Source: Wallemia ichthyophaga EXF-994
Taxonomy: Eukaryota > Basidiomycota > Wallemiomycetes > Wallemiales > Wallemiaceae
Direction: 5' to 3'
DNA length: 64,000 nt
Assembly: GCF_000400465.1 (NCBI RefSeq)
Contig: NW_008806275.1
Coordinates: forward strand, 124,001-188,000
Shown here: positions 1 to 12,693 of the stretch, piece by piece
Position numbering within the stretch: the first letter of the stretch is position 1
Layout of the letters: the number at the start of each line of letters is the position of its first letter
Notes under the pieces: generated by a model
What the model saw: the letters and a program-made list of their open reading frames with translations, nothing else
Database searches by the model: none
Told to the model about the DNA's origin: nothing
Program-made: the position numbers and the translations under genes

Positions 1-623
1 TGGACAGCAACGGATAAACTGTCTTCTTGAAGGCGCATGGTTCAAGTGAGCTGAAATGCGTATTTGTAGTCAGCGCTAATGCCTTCGCCCCAGGAATGTT
101 AAGGAGAGCAGGAATAAACTCAGTGGATACAAGTACTTAAGACTTTCCCCGAATAGGCGACATCTTCACTATATTGACGCATTGGAGACTTGCGATACAC
201 CAGATGGCCTTGATAGTATTCCAGATTTCATTAATTTGGATTCAATCACATCCGTTCAGTCCAAACTCGCTGGATCATCCACAGCTAGCCTCACCTCGAC
301 GATAAACATCCTCACTTTCGTTTCTAAGCAGGCTGTCGTCGCTGAGCTTATCCCAGTTACTGCTTCCCAATACTCGGAATGGTACGATGGTTTGCGCTAT
401 ATCCTCGACGAATCCTCGTCTATGACGGGCCAGTCGAGTGATTTGGTAAATGTAAGACACTCTGTCGCTCTCTTTAACTACTCACTCTACTTCACAGACG
501 CTCACAGATCTCGGCGTAAAGATCAAGCTTCTCGATCTCGCTGGTGAGAATATGGATATACCAAACAACATCCCAACGCCTCCTCCGCCACGCGACACAA
601 ACTTTTTCTTTGCAGACAGTTGA
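1..623 (+). CDS. ELMO/CED-12-type protein, C-terminal part (5' end outside window)
   Basis: ELMO proteins pair with DOCK-type exchange factors to activate Rac GTPases at the plasma membrane. Visible exons are 1-45, 94-451 and 498-623, with introns of 48 and 46 nt. The joined reading frame starts with a PH-domain strand (CLLEGAWFK), continues through YKYLRLSPNRRHLHY and a SEWYDGLRYIL stretch, and reaches the family hallmark KIKLLDLAGENMDIP. It ends with a proline run (PTPPPP) like the SH3-binding tail by which animal ELMO contacts DOCK. The N-terminal armadillo and ELMO domains must lie upstream. It converges with the symplekin gene 69 bp away. Family assignment is strong; the Rac role is inferred from the family. 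Confidence 0.85.
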
Positions 624-692
624 ATGATTGGAATAGATAGTACATTGCTCTTTCTTCTTTTTTTCTTTTTTTCTTCCCTCTTTTAGGCATAA

Positions 693-3600
693 TCAACTAG
701 CTGATGGTGGTGGTGTAGCTTGCCCAGCGGGAATATCATCGAAAATTCTGAGTATTTGAGACTTGGGTGCTTTGCGCAAAACAAAGTCATACAATCCTGG
801 TCGCAGCGTCGGTTGCTTTTTGACTAAATCCTTGAGCGTATCTTGAGGCAACTGGAGCAAAGCGCCGAAAGATGCAGGTGCTATTACTTTTGCACAGCGT
901 ACGAATCCCTCCCACATTACAGGCATCAGCCAGATCTTCCTTGTTATCAACCTTGAGAACAAGTTTGTCGATACAAATGGCACGAGTGTTTTATATGTCG
1001 TAACTGCTTGTATCACAGTGCGCATGAAGAGCTTAGGTAGTACCTTGACTTCAGACATTGATTGCATGAAAATTGCCAAAACATCTGATCTAAATATGTC
1101 TGTGAGCGAGAAACAAATAGCAATTGCTTGAGTGTTTTGTTAGATTTACGAGTCGCAACGTGAACGGAATACCCACCAATTATAGTCTCCTTCAGACCGA
1201 TCTCAGTCTCACGCTCATGAAGTATTGTCAGCAGCTCAGCCGGTGTTATCTTATCTGGCTTATCCTTATCGACACGGACGACGTTGGTATTCACACTACC
1301 GAATGATTGAGGAGGTTCCACAACGGAGCTAAAGACAGTCCTGATGAGTTGCTTATTTTCCTCGCTCTTGAGAAGTTTAACGATGCGGGGTAATTCAGCA
1401 ATAATTTCATCCTTGAGGAGTTGTTAACCTTGCTATATTCTCAGTAAAACACTTACCTTTGAAAGCTCCTGCAAAATGGGTATGACGAAGCGCGGATCAA
1501 TTTTACCTTCACGTTCAGCGCTCAACTCTCTTATAAACTTAACGAGCTCAGCACTAGGTTTCTCTTTGCCAAAGTCAGTCAACACGTTCAAGATGCGTAG
1601 TGCTAATGGCTCAGAATCCTGATCGAAAGTTTTCAAAATAACCAACAGATTCTGATTCGAAGAACCCAATCCTCTGATCATAGGTGTGAGCGCTTTTTCG
1701 AACGAATCTTTAAGTTCTGGAGATAGTCTCGTGTAAACAATAAAAATATCTTTAAGAATTTCCGTTTGTCTCAAACACAACGAGAAGACTAATTCTGATC
1801 TCTCCAAAATCCTTGTGTCGATGGCAGCAGCGCGCTCTTTGGGAGATAATGTTACTCCCTCTTCATGGCTCTCTTTCTGAGAATTCTCTGACGCACCACC
1901 GTCTTGCTTCATAGGCTGATCATCATTATCCAGCTTTACGTCTGCCTCTTGATTAATTCCAAAATCAGTTCGCGTACCATCTTCTTCTTTCTTCACGTCG
2001 AGACTCGAAAGGAAAGTTTGCTGGTCCTGATACAAGCTGTGAAGAGATTTCAAGGCATGATCGAGAACAATAGGCGTGAGCTTCTCGTTATCCGGAACCC
2101 ACTTCCTGACAGAGTTGACAGCCGCTCGACGCGTTTTCAAATCAGGATGCACGGCGAGCGTGAGCAGTATCTCAAGTGAAGCCTGTCGCACCGGCAAGCG
2201 CATCGCGACTAGTTCCCTGAGTATAATAAATCCCACTGGGGCCTTCAAACTCTCACTATCTAAGCAAATCTTATGCACTTTATTCAAAGAATCCTGACTA
2301 ATGATTGGCAAATCCATCACAAATTTGACGAAAGCCGCGCTTGTTATATTGGAATTATTGTTCGATAATTGCGTAATCTGACGATCAATAATATGCGACA
2401 GTAACTCATTGTATCCATCCAGACTCGCATTCTCTTCTGTATCTTTGAGCAAGGTATAATTGAACCACTCTTCATTGAGCCAGAGAATAGCAATGTTGTA
2501 TCGTCTGTCGAAGTCCATACTGATAAAATCTATTAATGTCTCCCGAGCGCGTTTCTCTAATTGTAACTGCTCGTCTTGGATATGGTTTCCAACGTACGAC
2601 AGACCGCGAGTGAGCAACCTTACTAAAACAACAGACCACAGATCCCTGCCTTGAAATTTTAACGTTGACTTGCGAATATCTTCATCTGCAGTCTCGGTAA
2701 GAGCACTGTGTGGGATAGATTTACATATCCTTCCGATAGCATTCCTGATCACGAGTAATCTATCTCTTTTATCGAGGTTGGTTGGATGTTGCACTTTTTG
2801 CATGGCGCTAAGCAGAGACTGAGCTTTTGATTTAACACCTTGCATTCTGGTGGCACCCTGTTCATTTTCGCTGTGATTCTGATTCTGACTCTGACTCTGG
2901 ATGGCTTGCTGTGCCTCTCCAAATGGCGCCACAGTGTCATTGAGGTTTCTATTAATCCCTTCCACATCATCTTCCAATTCGTCATCGTCTATATCTACCT
3001 TTAGCGGATCGATAGGCTTTTCGTCAACATCCATCCCATCTTGCGCAAATGGTTGCGATTGTGGCTCTAGTTGTCTAGATGGACCTGGCTGTGGACGAGA
3101 TGGTAATACATGGGTGGTGGATTGGGAACTCTCTTCCGTCTTGATTCTCTCTCTCGACTTATTTATTGCATTTTCAAGACTTTGTTTGCTGACTTTCTCA
3201 AGACTCTCTATAAGCCCATCAATGACACTCTCGAGTGGGAGCTTCGTCACGTCAATGTCCATCCTAGATGAGCTGTCAGCAAAGACTGAAGGCAAGTGGT
3301 CATTTGTACGCTGACGCTTAAGATCTAAAGATTTAAGACTTGGAGTTTCAGCCATTGCACGCTTCATAGCCTTCTTCCTCGATTGCTCATCCCTAGTAAG
3401 CTGCTCAATCCGCTGAGCTTGCTTCGACAGGGACTCCATAACGGTTGGTGTGCTGTTACCAGTGAGGCCAAGTTTAACGAGATGTTTGAGCACGCCATAG
3501 AGCAACTTATCGACAGATTTGAGCTGAGAAGGATTCGTGACCATAGTCTGGAGGGGTGCCGGAGTCCAAGTCGCGAGAGCTGGTGCGATTGCAGCTGCGT

Positions 3601-4234
3601 ACTGAGGCCGCTGTCTGGCCAAAACACCCAATATATTAATAGTCGCTGTAACGATGGATAGCTTTTGTGGGGTAAATATCAAAGTAAGGAGGGAGTGTAG
3701 TGTGCGAGTATTCTCACTCTCGAGGGCTCTTGTGTCGATGAAGGGGTGATTGCCAGCTATGAGAGATACGTTGACATCCCTCGACGATGTTCTGCCTTGT
3801 GGACGCGATTGGACGACGATGGACCGTTGGGCAAACTTGATAGCAGACAGACGTAGACTGAGTGGAGCGTGTTTCTGCTCAACCAAAGCAAATATCGCTG
3901 ATTTTACGCTTTGCAGCTTATTCCAGCCTTGTGGCTGCCCTTGATTAACCGCGCTGTGTGCAAGGTCAGAATCGGCCGTATTGAATCAACAGAACGCACG
4001 AGAATTTAAGAATATGATGGTATGCGGAGGCCAAGCAGAGAATAGCGTGCTGTCTGTGCAGAGGATCTACGCTCTCGTCGCGGAAGATGGTGATGAGTAC
4101 ATCGAGAGATTGGACAGCGACTGGAATTGGGTGAGATGAGGAGTATAATAGACGCAAACCCAACTTATTGGATCGAGTCCGCTATTATCCAGCGCCTGCT
4201 TGAGCGGTGGTAGCAATTCAGCTGGGTCGACCAT
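693..4234 (-). CDS. PTA1: Symplekin / Pta1, scaffold of the mRNA 3'-end processing complex
   Basis: Symplekin/Pta1 is the scaffold of the cleavage and polyadenylation factor in the nucleus. Five exons (4234-4165, 4120-4000, 3953-1457, 1411-1177, 1099-693) give 1,109 residues. The N-terminal third is a HEAT-like helical domain (VEQKHAPLSLRLSAIKFAQR and on to a VDKLLYGVLKHLVKLG helix). An acidic, glutamine-rich linker lies near residues 320-420. The C-terminal part carries the symplekin C domain, with TPAELLTILHERETEIGLK followed by an RTVIQAVTTYKTLVPFV helix. Introns are 44-77 nt; the first donor, GTTGGG, is weak, so the first 23 codons are the least certain part. The ATG at 4232-4234 is the first in frame. 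Confidence 0.85.
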
Positions 4235-4295
4235 CAGTCGTCGTTGTCGCTGTTCAAGATGTATAAATAATTATTTATTATGTAATTTAAATTAT

Positions 4296-6219
4296 TTAGC
4301 CAGGCGTCGATGGCGACGAGAAGCCCTTATAGATGGGTGCTGCAGATAGCGGCATTTGAGCTTGACTGGAAGGCGGTGGATTAGAAGAATGCGTTTCGCG
4401 TGACTTGTTGCTTGAAATGTCTGTAAGCGTTATAATGAGCAAATATCATCCACAAGTCACCCAACTCACACCACGAAGGAGTCCATCCGCGTTCTCCATT
4501 TGGCTCTTTCACCACGTAGCACCAGTGGTTATGTTTCTTGTAAACCCTCAGCTTGTCGTCCTTGTGTAGCCCACATTCGTTGTGTGTGTTGGCAGTGTAT
4601 TTTATCAGCGCAGTGGCTGCGTAGCTGTTGCTGAGAATTTGCATCTGAGTGGCATCGTTGGATAGACTGGAGACCTCCAGCAAACACCCCGTAGGCACCC
4701 ATCCAACCTCATTCTTAGCCTGTCTGCGTACAACCCACCATCCTTTGGCTCGTTGCACTATCTCAAATTGATCACTGACATTTACGTCAAATTCATCTTC
4801 TCTATCCGCAGTGTATGGGTATATGGCTATAGCGTAGCCTTGTATCTCCTCACTGCTACAAATTTCAGCGAGTGGTTTACCATTCCGGAAGCTAGTAACG
4901 TTAGCGTTTGCACTGGATAGTGACGAGTGCGGCTGATTACTACTACTGGAGGGTGGAGTGAGGGTATTGTTAGCTTCGCGTCTAGATCGCTGCTTTTGCA
5001 AGGCTATAGATATAGGTGATCTGAAGGAAGTATAAGAATAATAACCATGAAAATTAAAACACCAACCTCAATTCCTTGATATGTCGGAGCATGAAGACGG
5101 GTTGCTGAGACTGTTCTTTTAGCTTCTGGAAGAGCTGCAGAGGACGCTCATCGTATGACAAGCAACGTTCAGTTTTACCATCTTTGAGGGGTGAGAATGA
5201 GAATGAGAGTCCAAGATAAGGAGCAGCCCCACTCACAGCAAATGAACAAGGCATACTTAGTCCAATCATCATCAATTTTGTATTTCTTGAGCGCAGCAGG
5301 GAGGACAGTCCAGCAGCTGTCATCGAGCTTAACTTTTACGTTTGATTTAGCTTTACCAGATCTAGCACGGGATAAATCACCAAGAGAAGCCTGCCTGAGA
5401 AGTCTGGTGGTGTCTTTCAAGTTATTAGAATCCCTGGTATCCTCGTTGTCGTCATCTTTGAGTGTCTCAGATATGTTTGAGGAAGCAGAGGTGGATGAAG
5501 TGTTTGGGGGAGCAGAGCTTGGTGCGGAAGTGGTAGCAGGGGAAACGGTGATAGTCTTTGGAGAAATTTCAAGTTCGGAATCGGGGGATTTGAGCAAGTC
5601 GTCGAGGTGCTTGGAAGGTTTCGAGGAACTATCAGACTTCAAACACATAAGCTCATCGTAAGTAGCTTCGAAGGACTTGAATAACCTCCTGTAATCAGAT
5701 TCCAGAGCGTTTAGTCTATCGTCGTGGACGGACACCTTGTTTATAAGGTTAGATTGGCTGTAAGATGAGGATTTAGATTGGTTTATGGTTTCAGCTAAGA
5801 ATTTGAGTGAGCAAATGTCTTGTTATCTGATAGACTGGAGACATACAAGGTGGTACATAGTGCTCTGGTTCAACAGAAATATCAAAAAAGAGCTTGAGAT
5901 GATAAATTTCACGTAGAATGTTAAGCCTGATTCCAACGGATATAATACCCAGATCCTTGAGTGCTTCATGGTCTAGCAGCGGGTGTTAGCGTGGAACACT
6001 AACGCAAGCAGCAGCTCACCCAAATGAACGAGGATTTCACCAGAAATCTCATTTTCTAGGGGAATTGAGATGATTATGATGATATAAAAGACACACACCT
6101 TTGAACATGTGCAGATGCTGTGGGTAATTGAGCTGCTGTAACCAACATCCGACATCAAAATCACTCCAATTAAGAATATTCTTATTCCTTAGATCTTCAT
6201 TGAGGTTTGGTGGTGTCAT
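4296..6219 (-). CDS. Ubc2/Ste50-type MAPK-cascade adaptor (SAM-RA-SH3-SH3)
   Basis: Adaptors of this family link Ras/Cdc42 to the Ste11-type MAPKKK in mating and stress signalling. Seven exons (6219-6099, 6055-6020, 5972-5847, 5794-5237, 5181-5067, 5020-4470, 4420-4296) give 543 residues. A SAM domain occupies about residues 14-80 (DFDVGCWLQQLNYPQHLHMF). A serine-rich linker follows, then a Ras-association domain near 245-320 (VLPAALKKYKIDDDW, TERCLSYDERPLQLFQKLK, PVFMLRHIKEL) that closely resembles Ste50. Two SH3 domains follow (AIAIYPYTADREDEFDV near 375-435; TALIKYTANTHNECGL near 455-510). Yeast Ste50 lacks the SH3 pair; SAM-RA plus SH3s is the Ustilago Ubc2 layout, which supports a basidiomycete origin. 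Its start codon is only 57 bp from that of BET1. Confidence 0.87.
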
Positions 6220-6276
6220 TTAAAGCACAAGCTGTTCAATCCAAGCTGCTCAAGCTGTTGGTTGTTATTTACAACG

Positions 6277-6710
6277 ATGAGCTCGAGGTGGGCTACAACA
6301 TAGATTTAAAGAACTCCTCTGACCACTTGAACAGATTCAATTCAGATTCCCATTTACGTGATAGAGCTACCCTGTTCAGCACTCAAAACCGCTCAGATTC
6401 CCCTTTCTATAGCCATACTAGGCCTACGCAGGAAATGGAAAACCAAAATGATCAGCATATTGAAGGCCTATCCAGTAAGGTTAGGTTGCTAAAGGATATT
6501 ACTCTAAATATCGGTCAAGAAGCGAGAGATAGCGCTATCGAATTGGGCAGTATGAACGACAGCTTCGACTCCACAGGTAACCTCTTATCAACCACAATGA
6601 CTAGACTCAAGCACATGTCAACAAAGCAGAGTGGCAGATGTTGGATTTACACCGTCTTCTTCTTTCTAATTTTTTGGATTTTCATTATAACGTGGTTCTT
6701 AAGGCGGTAA
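6277..6710 (+). CDS. BET1: Bet1-type SNARE for ER-Golgi transport
   Basis: Bet1 is a Qc-SNARE that drives fusion of ER-derived vesicles with the Golgi. Exon 1 is only 11 nt (6277-6287, ATG AGC TCG AG). After a 47-nt intron, exon 2 (6335-6710) completes a 128-residue protein. The spliced N-terminus MSSRF with a nearby RDRATLF matches the start of yeast Bet1, which is why I prefer this start to the unspliced upstream ORF. The SNARE helix runs over about residues 45-100 (IEGLSSKVRLLKDITLNIG). It is followed by a C-terminal anchor rich in Phe, Ile and Trp ending in RR. The gene is divergent from the Ubc2-like gene (57 bp) and convergent with eEF3 (89 bp). Confidence 0.85.
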
Positions 6711-6799
6711 TACGTGAATATCCAAGACACTTTAAAAATACCCTGTAATTTATTCTATACAAATGCTATAAATACTGTCCCAAGGTTTGGTTCTCCCTT

Positions 6800-9700
6800 C
6801 TAATCTGACTCCGTGTCTGGTTCACGCTCATTAATTGTTGAGTCTGACAAGAATCTCAATGTTCTTTGTCTCCTCCTCTCCTCCTGTGCCTTTACTTCAT
6901 TTCTAGACATCTTCTTCTTCTTCTTTGGCTTTGGTACGCTAGATCCGCTGTCCTCTGTTGCTGATGTAGCTGCTGAGTTGGCAGCAGATGCAGCAGCTGA
7001 AGCGGCTCTAGAAGCAGCCTTAGATCCTGGCTTTGGTCCCTTCTTCTCCTCAGGCGCATCTTCTATCTCTGCTGCCTTACCCTCGATCGACAATACACCG
7101 GCATCTACGTTCCAGATCTCTGGACAGACAGCGTGAACGAATTCGAGGTTGTGTGAGATAACACAAACAGCTCCTGTCCATGTGTTAATTGCTGTTGCGA
7201 GACCACCTACTGACTCTCTATCCAAGAAGTTGGTTGGTTCGTCGAGAATCAATATCTGTGGGTTGTTGTACATGGCTGCTGCAACTACAACCTTGACCTT
7301 TTGTCCACCTGACAGACCTGATATTTCATTGTACTGCGCAATATCACCATCCAATCCAAGATCTTCAAGCATCTTTCTAATCAACTCTGCCTTATTATCA
7401 CGCTGTCCTGCACCCTCTCTAGATGCTTCGAAATCATCGAATTGTTGAACGAGCTTTGAGAAGCCTGAGTCGATAAGCAACTCACGAGGAAGCCATACGT
7501 TCATCTATCTTATGTCAGCAAATTTTATCTCAGATATAATATACCATCCCACCTTATGAGGAAGACCCTTCCATTTGACGTCGTATTGGTAAGATTTCTT
7601 GAGCTTTTGACGACCCATAATTCTCTCCAAGTAGCGCGCTTCACCTGTTTTACCAACGATAGGAGTATCGAACATTTTCTTATCTTCATCGGTGAGCACA
7701 CGCGTCTCCTTCTCGAGCACTTCACGATCATATCCCTGCGCATAACGCCACTGGATGTATCCGATTGGTGTCTTTTCGAGATGTTGTTCAATGTGGTGGA
7801 AGGCGTGCTGGGCAACGTAACCGACACGAAGATTAGGATGCTTGTAAACGGATCCAGTTTGCGGCACCGTCTCACCAGTGATGAGCTTGATGAGTGTGGA
7901 TTTACCAGCACCGTTTGGACCAAGTATACCAACTCTGGAGCTGAGCGACAGCGCACAACTAACGCCATTTAATTGGGGTCTTGGTGTATTTGGATAAGCA
8001 AAGACACAATCCTTCAGTTTCATGATGGCGCGCGTGTTGGACCTCACTCCCATGAGTGATCCTGGTGGTGGGAAAGAAAACTTAATCGACGTCGCTTCGA
8101 GCGTGTAGTATGCTTGTGCTGCAGGAACTTGCGCAACAAATGCAGAAAGGTTGCCCTTGTAGTATACTAGTCTACGGTCTTCGTAGTGCATGATATCAGT
8201 GCACACAGCATCGAGGAAACCTGAGTCGTGAGAAACGGTGAGGATGGTGGTGTTGTTCTCGACCAACCAATTCTCGAGCCATTGAACAGATGGAACATCC
8301 AAGTGGTTCGTTGGTTCATCGAGCAGCAACACATCAGCCCCAATACACATGGCACGTCCGAGCTCAAGCTTCATCTTCCATCCACCAGACAATGACCCAA
8401 CTGGATCATTCTGCTTCTCTTGCGAAAACCCAACAGACTCAAGTGCTTCAGTGATTTTCTCACGTGCGAGTCCCTTGAGGTTTGGATCCGAGGCGACATA
8501 ATCTCCAATTGAAAGTGAGGCATCCTCACCTTGAAGAGCGTGCTCGACCATGATTGTACGAAGCTGGTCTTGGGTAGGGAAACCTTCAACCTTACCATCG
8601 CGGAGTGCCTTCAAAAGGGTGGATTTACCCTTACCGTTACCAGCACAGATACCGTATCTGCGACCACGTACGATTCTCAGAGTGGTGTGGTTAAGAAGCA
8701 ACAAACCACCGTAAGCTAAGGAAAAGTCAGTGCGACAAAGTTCTTCCCCATCGTCTTCGTACTCGTTGAGAGTACTAGCGTTGGCCTTTTTGTCAATTTC
8801 CAAAAAGACATCGAGGGTCTCTTGAGCGACCTTGTTAGCTTCGTCGCGCTTTCCTTGGAGGAAGTGTTGGAGGTACGGAGCGATGGTGAGATCAACCCAT
8901 TTAGATCTGTCAAAGTCACGGTCGTATGCGAGATCGACGATCATGTCTGAGATGTACTTGAGAGTGATAGCGATAAGGTCATCCTCTTCAATCTTTGGAG
9001 CAGCGACAACAGTAGTAACACCCTCGGCAGTAAGGAGGCGATTGAAGACTTCACACGCGTGGATAACTTCTTCAGGTCTCGAACGTGATGCTTCTGGGTT
9101 AGAAGAAGAAGCACCAGCGGAAACCATAATTTTGTGGGTTGTAGCAGCGAAAGCTCTAACTTCAGGGAAAGCGGCACCTTCCTTGATGTTGGTAACACCT
9201 GGGAAAAGGTCACCTAAATATCTTGCAGCAACGCGTGGGTCTCTGACGAGTTTAACGAGGTTACCAATGACGATGACGGTCATACGGATAGTCTCCATGC
9301 TCTTTTCTTTCAAAGCTCTACCAAGAAGAGGAACGAGAACGGCGAGACAAGGTCCATCGACTTCAGCAACGAAAGTGGTGGAGCTGAGTTGCTTGATGAG
9401 AGCAGGAACAGCGGTTGAAGACTGCATTGCGCTGACTAAAGAGGGGACATGTGGAAGAATGTCTGGGTTTTGAAGCAAAGAACAAACAGCCATAGAGCAC
9501 TTCTTAGCGGCTGATGAGACTTCAGATTTAGTGTCGTGCATAGCGGCTTCAAGGTGAGGAACGATTTCACCGAGATGTTCAGCGAATCTGCCTCTCCAAA
9601 GGGGACCACCAGATTTGACAAGTTTAGTAATAATTTGGAGAGCCATGGATTTGGATTTCCACTTGGCGGAGGAAGAAGACGTGAGTGACCAGATGTTCTC

Positions 9701-10162
9701 GAGTAGAGAAGTAATAGAATATGGATTGACCAATGAAATCAGAGCATCGATTGCAGATTGAGCAGCATCTTTAACGGCTTCGCCCTTGTCTGCAACGAGG
9801 TCGAGAAGAGTTGGGAGAGTGCCTATATAGAACACCTCCAAGCCACCGTGAACCTTTGCTCTTTTGAATAAAGATAAGAAAGCGATACACGCAGATTGAC
9901 GCTCATCGCCAGATTTCTTGTTTGTGGCTGATTTCAACAGTTTTTGGACGACGTCACTGGGCATAAGCGTGAGCGGGTAATATTATACTTGATTATAATT
10001 TAATCACCTCAAATATCTCACTCCTGCCTTGTCAAGGGTGGCTGCCAAAATTTCAGCGTGGTGTTTGGAATCCTCGGTAGACTCAGCCTTGAGGAGAGCG
10101 TCTACCGCGCCATTCAAATCACCAGAGAAATCGTTCAAGTTGAGCGATTCGACGCTGATCAT
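6800..10162 (-). CDS. YEF3: Translation elongation factor 3 (eEF3), ABC-F ATPase
   Basis: eEF3 is the fungal ribosomal ATPase that helps release deacylated tRNA from the E site. Three exons (10162-10008, 9956-7553, 7504-6800) encode 1,087 residues, slightly longer than the usual ~1,045. N-terminal HEAT repeats are followed by ABC1 (Walker A GNGKGKST, signature SLSGGWKMKLELGRA, Walker B VLLLDEPTNHLD). ABC2 follows (Walker A GPNGAGKST, signature SGLSGGQKVKV, Walker B ILILDEPTNFLD). Within ABC2 lies the chromodomain-like insert typical of eEF3 (GRQKLKKSYQYDVKWKGL). The tail is lysine- and arginine-rich, as expected for ribosome binding. Introns are 51 and 48 nt. The start at 10160-10162 (MISVESLNLNDFSGDL) is the first ATG in frame. 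Confidence 0.96.
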
Positions 10163-10268
10163 TCTGCTGGCTGTGGTGATCGTTGATAAGAAGGAAGAAT
10201 TTCTTAAGTTGAGTTGTTGGACAGCAACGACGAAATCAAAAATAATCAAAATTCAATTAAATTAAATT

Positions 10269-11682
10269 ATGAATAGAAATTCTATAGCCAGTGTCAGCCA
10301 CAGCTATTTGAGTCTCATCGTGCTCAGGATTCTCGCTGCGAATGGATTCAACAGGTCATCACAGCAATCCATCGAGTCTCTCACCCACGTTCTTGAATGC
10401 TTTCTCCTCAATTTGGCCCAATCTGCTGCCGATTACGCCCACATCGGCAGAAGATCTGATGTCTCCACCCACGACGCTGCTTCTGCCGTGCATGACGCTT
10501 TAGGCGATAACTACTTGGATAGTCTACACGATCTCATTGAAGACTCTCCTCGTCTCCACCTCAACAAGTCTCCCTGGGAGATTGAATGCCAAAAGGCTTT
10601 ATCCGGTGCGTTTGCTGTGTGTTTGGTGCTGCCCCTTTAACTCTCCCAAAGACCCAGAATTCGTCGGCTACAACCTCCGCCCAAGAGCCGTGCGCTACGA
10701 TTATGATAGAGTGCCTGAATTCCCCACCGCATCCCTCACTCGCTCTTCATCCGATATGGACATTGAGGACGACAACGATTTATTCGGCCAATCTGAACAG
10801 CAGCAGGAAGCAGTGGAAGTGGAAAAGGAAATCGATTGTGAAGAAACTTTCGATGTCGACGACGCTACCCTCATTCCACCCAAAAAGCGCTTCAAAGATG
10901 ATGCGCAACTCGTTCCAGCCGGTTTCCCTGATTTGCCTACGCAGAATCCACTTGAGGATCTCCCTGATGCCGAGGACATACATGCCACGCCTCAACTACC
11001 AAAAGCGCGCCAACAAGATGTCACCCAAGACATCTACGACCCTTACCTCAACCCTATCCCCTACAACCAATCGCAGCTATCGTCGCTGCATCCATACACA
11101 CCCCTCACTGCAGAGAACAGCAAAGAGGGTGCTGACAGTGTATCCGAAGCTGATTTCCTCGCTTTACTCCTCAATGCACATTCGAGTGCTGCTCAAATAC
11201 CCCAACTTAACAAATCGAATGGCAAGAATGTACAGAGGGAGAGAGTGGGCACGCTGTTATCGGCAGTGACGTTGAGTGATTTCAGTGCAGCTGATTCGCT
11301 TTACGGAATGTTCCCAGCAGCTGGTTTGAAAACACAAGCCACTGCACCCGCACCCTCACACTACCAGTCGAATAAGGAGAAGGAGAGTATGGATAATTAC
11401 GCAGATAAACTCAGACCTGTCGCTGCACTTCCTAGCTCGGCTGTTGCCGCTAATGCCCTCTTTAAGGCTAGATCCCCACTCGCTGCTCTAGCTAGAGTAC
11501 TTCCGAGCGACTTTAATAGACGTGTGACGAGAATGAAACACCCTGAAGCCCTTCACGACCCAGCTCACAAACATAAATTCACTTATGGTAGACCGCACTC
11601 GGTTCCAGGCAAGGAGAAGGATGAAAAAGGTCACTTGATCTACACATGGGATCACAAGCTTAAGGATTGGGGTAAGAGTTAG
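10269..11682 (+). CDS. Histone-fold (bromodomain-associated) TFIID/SAGA-type subunit
   Basis: Two exons (10269-10605 and 10652-11682, 46-nt intron) encode 455 residues. Residues about 8-95 have the bromodomain-associated histone-fold pattern of TAF3/TAF8 (YLSLIVLRILAANGFNRSS, then SIESLTHVLECFLLNLAQSAADYA, then a short loop and HDAASAVHDAL). Such subunits dimerise with TAF10-like partners in TFIID or SAGA. The rest is acidic and low-complexity with a basic stretch (PKKRFKDD) that could act as a nuclear signal. The C-terminus (HKHKFTYGRPHSVPG) is not recognised. I cannot separate TAF3 from TAF8 by eye. It is divergent from eEF3, with 106 bp between start codons. Confidence 0.7.
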
Positions 11683-12693
11683 ACGACGTTGTATTAGTGT
11701 TTGAAAGTGGTAATATGAATGGTACTTGATGCATTACGTAATTGACGGACGAAACTGACGACACTGATACACTGACTGCGATGAATATGGATAGCCAACG
11801 TGGCCTTCAACTCAAGTTGAACATGAGATGAGCACCTCTACCACCCACCCATCACGAGCATTTGGACCATTCAATTGAAATTGAACGACACGTATCGGCA
11901 TCAATTCTGGGTATTAACTAAACAACATAAACAATCAAGATGAGTTTAGAAGACTAGTGTTGATTGTGCGCATGCAACACACACGACTAAATAATACTGC
12001 CAGCTCGCGTTAACAAACAAGTTGAATCGAAATCGTTAACCTCAGATCACCACTTGGGCATTTTAGGCCGCACATGCCAAATCAAGCACATGAAGATGTC
12101 TAGGAAGGTCAAGTGGATTGGGTTGATGGGAAGCACTCCCCCGGCTCACAAGACTCCCCAGGAAAGTGGTGGCTGTCGCAACAAATGTGTTTACTGGAAA
12201 GCAACAACAAACAATATATCCAGCAGATTACCAAGTTAAAGTATTGCCCGTTCGCTAAACAGATTATTCATTACTCTGATTCAGCGATGACGGCAATCTC
12301 ACACTTGAAGGCTGGGGAAATTCCCGAGATGTTAGGGAAGATATACCATCGCCTGCTGGAGGCTTAGGGAGAAGATATTGAGTGAAATTGAGCAAGAAAA
12401 GGCGTTCGCCATATCTGTCGTTGAAGCTATACGAAAGGAAGCGTGTATTGATTAACAAGAATAAGAATCTACTGAAAGATTGAGCTCCATTTCAATGGCT
12501 TTGTATATTGTACATGCAACCACCCAAATGGTCCCAGCCTAAAGCGGAAAGGAGGTCTACAACAAGCAAAGGAGAAAAGATTATTCAAAATACACAACAC
12601 CCCTAAAACTCGTTTTATCTCATTAATACAAATTTTTCGCACTCGAGAGGAGATTTGCCGGGTGAATTAAATCTTCCTCTTAGACAACTATCA
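11683..12693. other. Intergenic stretch upstream of eIF5A with one doubtful small gene
   Basis: No family could be recognised in this 1 kb. The only coding-like signal is the frame listed separately near 12113-12455. The last 100 bases before 12694 are A/T-rich and contain pyrimidine tracts (aatcttcctcttag). They are presumably the promoter and 5' leader of the eIF5A gene, whose first coding base is 12694. Confidence 0.4.
12113..12455 (+). CDS. Doubtful small coiled-coil protein, structure uncertain
   Basis: A frame open from 12102 reads GQVDWVDGKHSPGS, then KWWLSQQMCLLESNNKQYI. If a 37-nt intron (12331-12367, GTTAGG...CTTAG) is removed, it continues as an amphipathic helix (EKILSEIEQEKAFAISVVEA) to a stop at 12453-12455. 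Upstream the same frame is open back to about 12050 but is interrupted by one TAG at 12099-12101. The gene may therefore start after an unrecognised intron, or be broken. The intron would be shorter than any other in the window. Product unknown. Confidence 0.25.

Noticed and set aside
8832-9473. 213-codon plus-strand ORF inside eEF3
   Set aside because: It lies fully antisense to highly conserved eEF3 HEAT-repeat codons and shows no domain; a codon-bias shadow.
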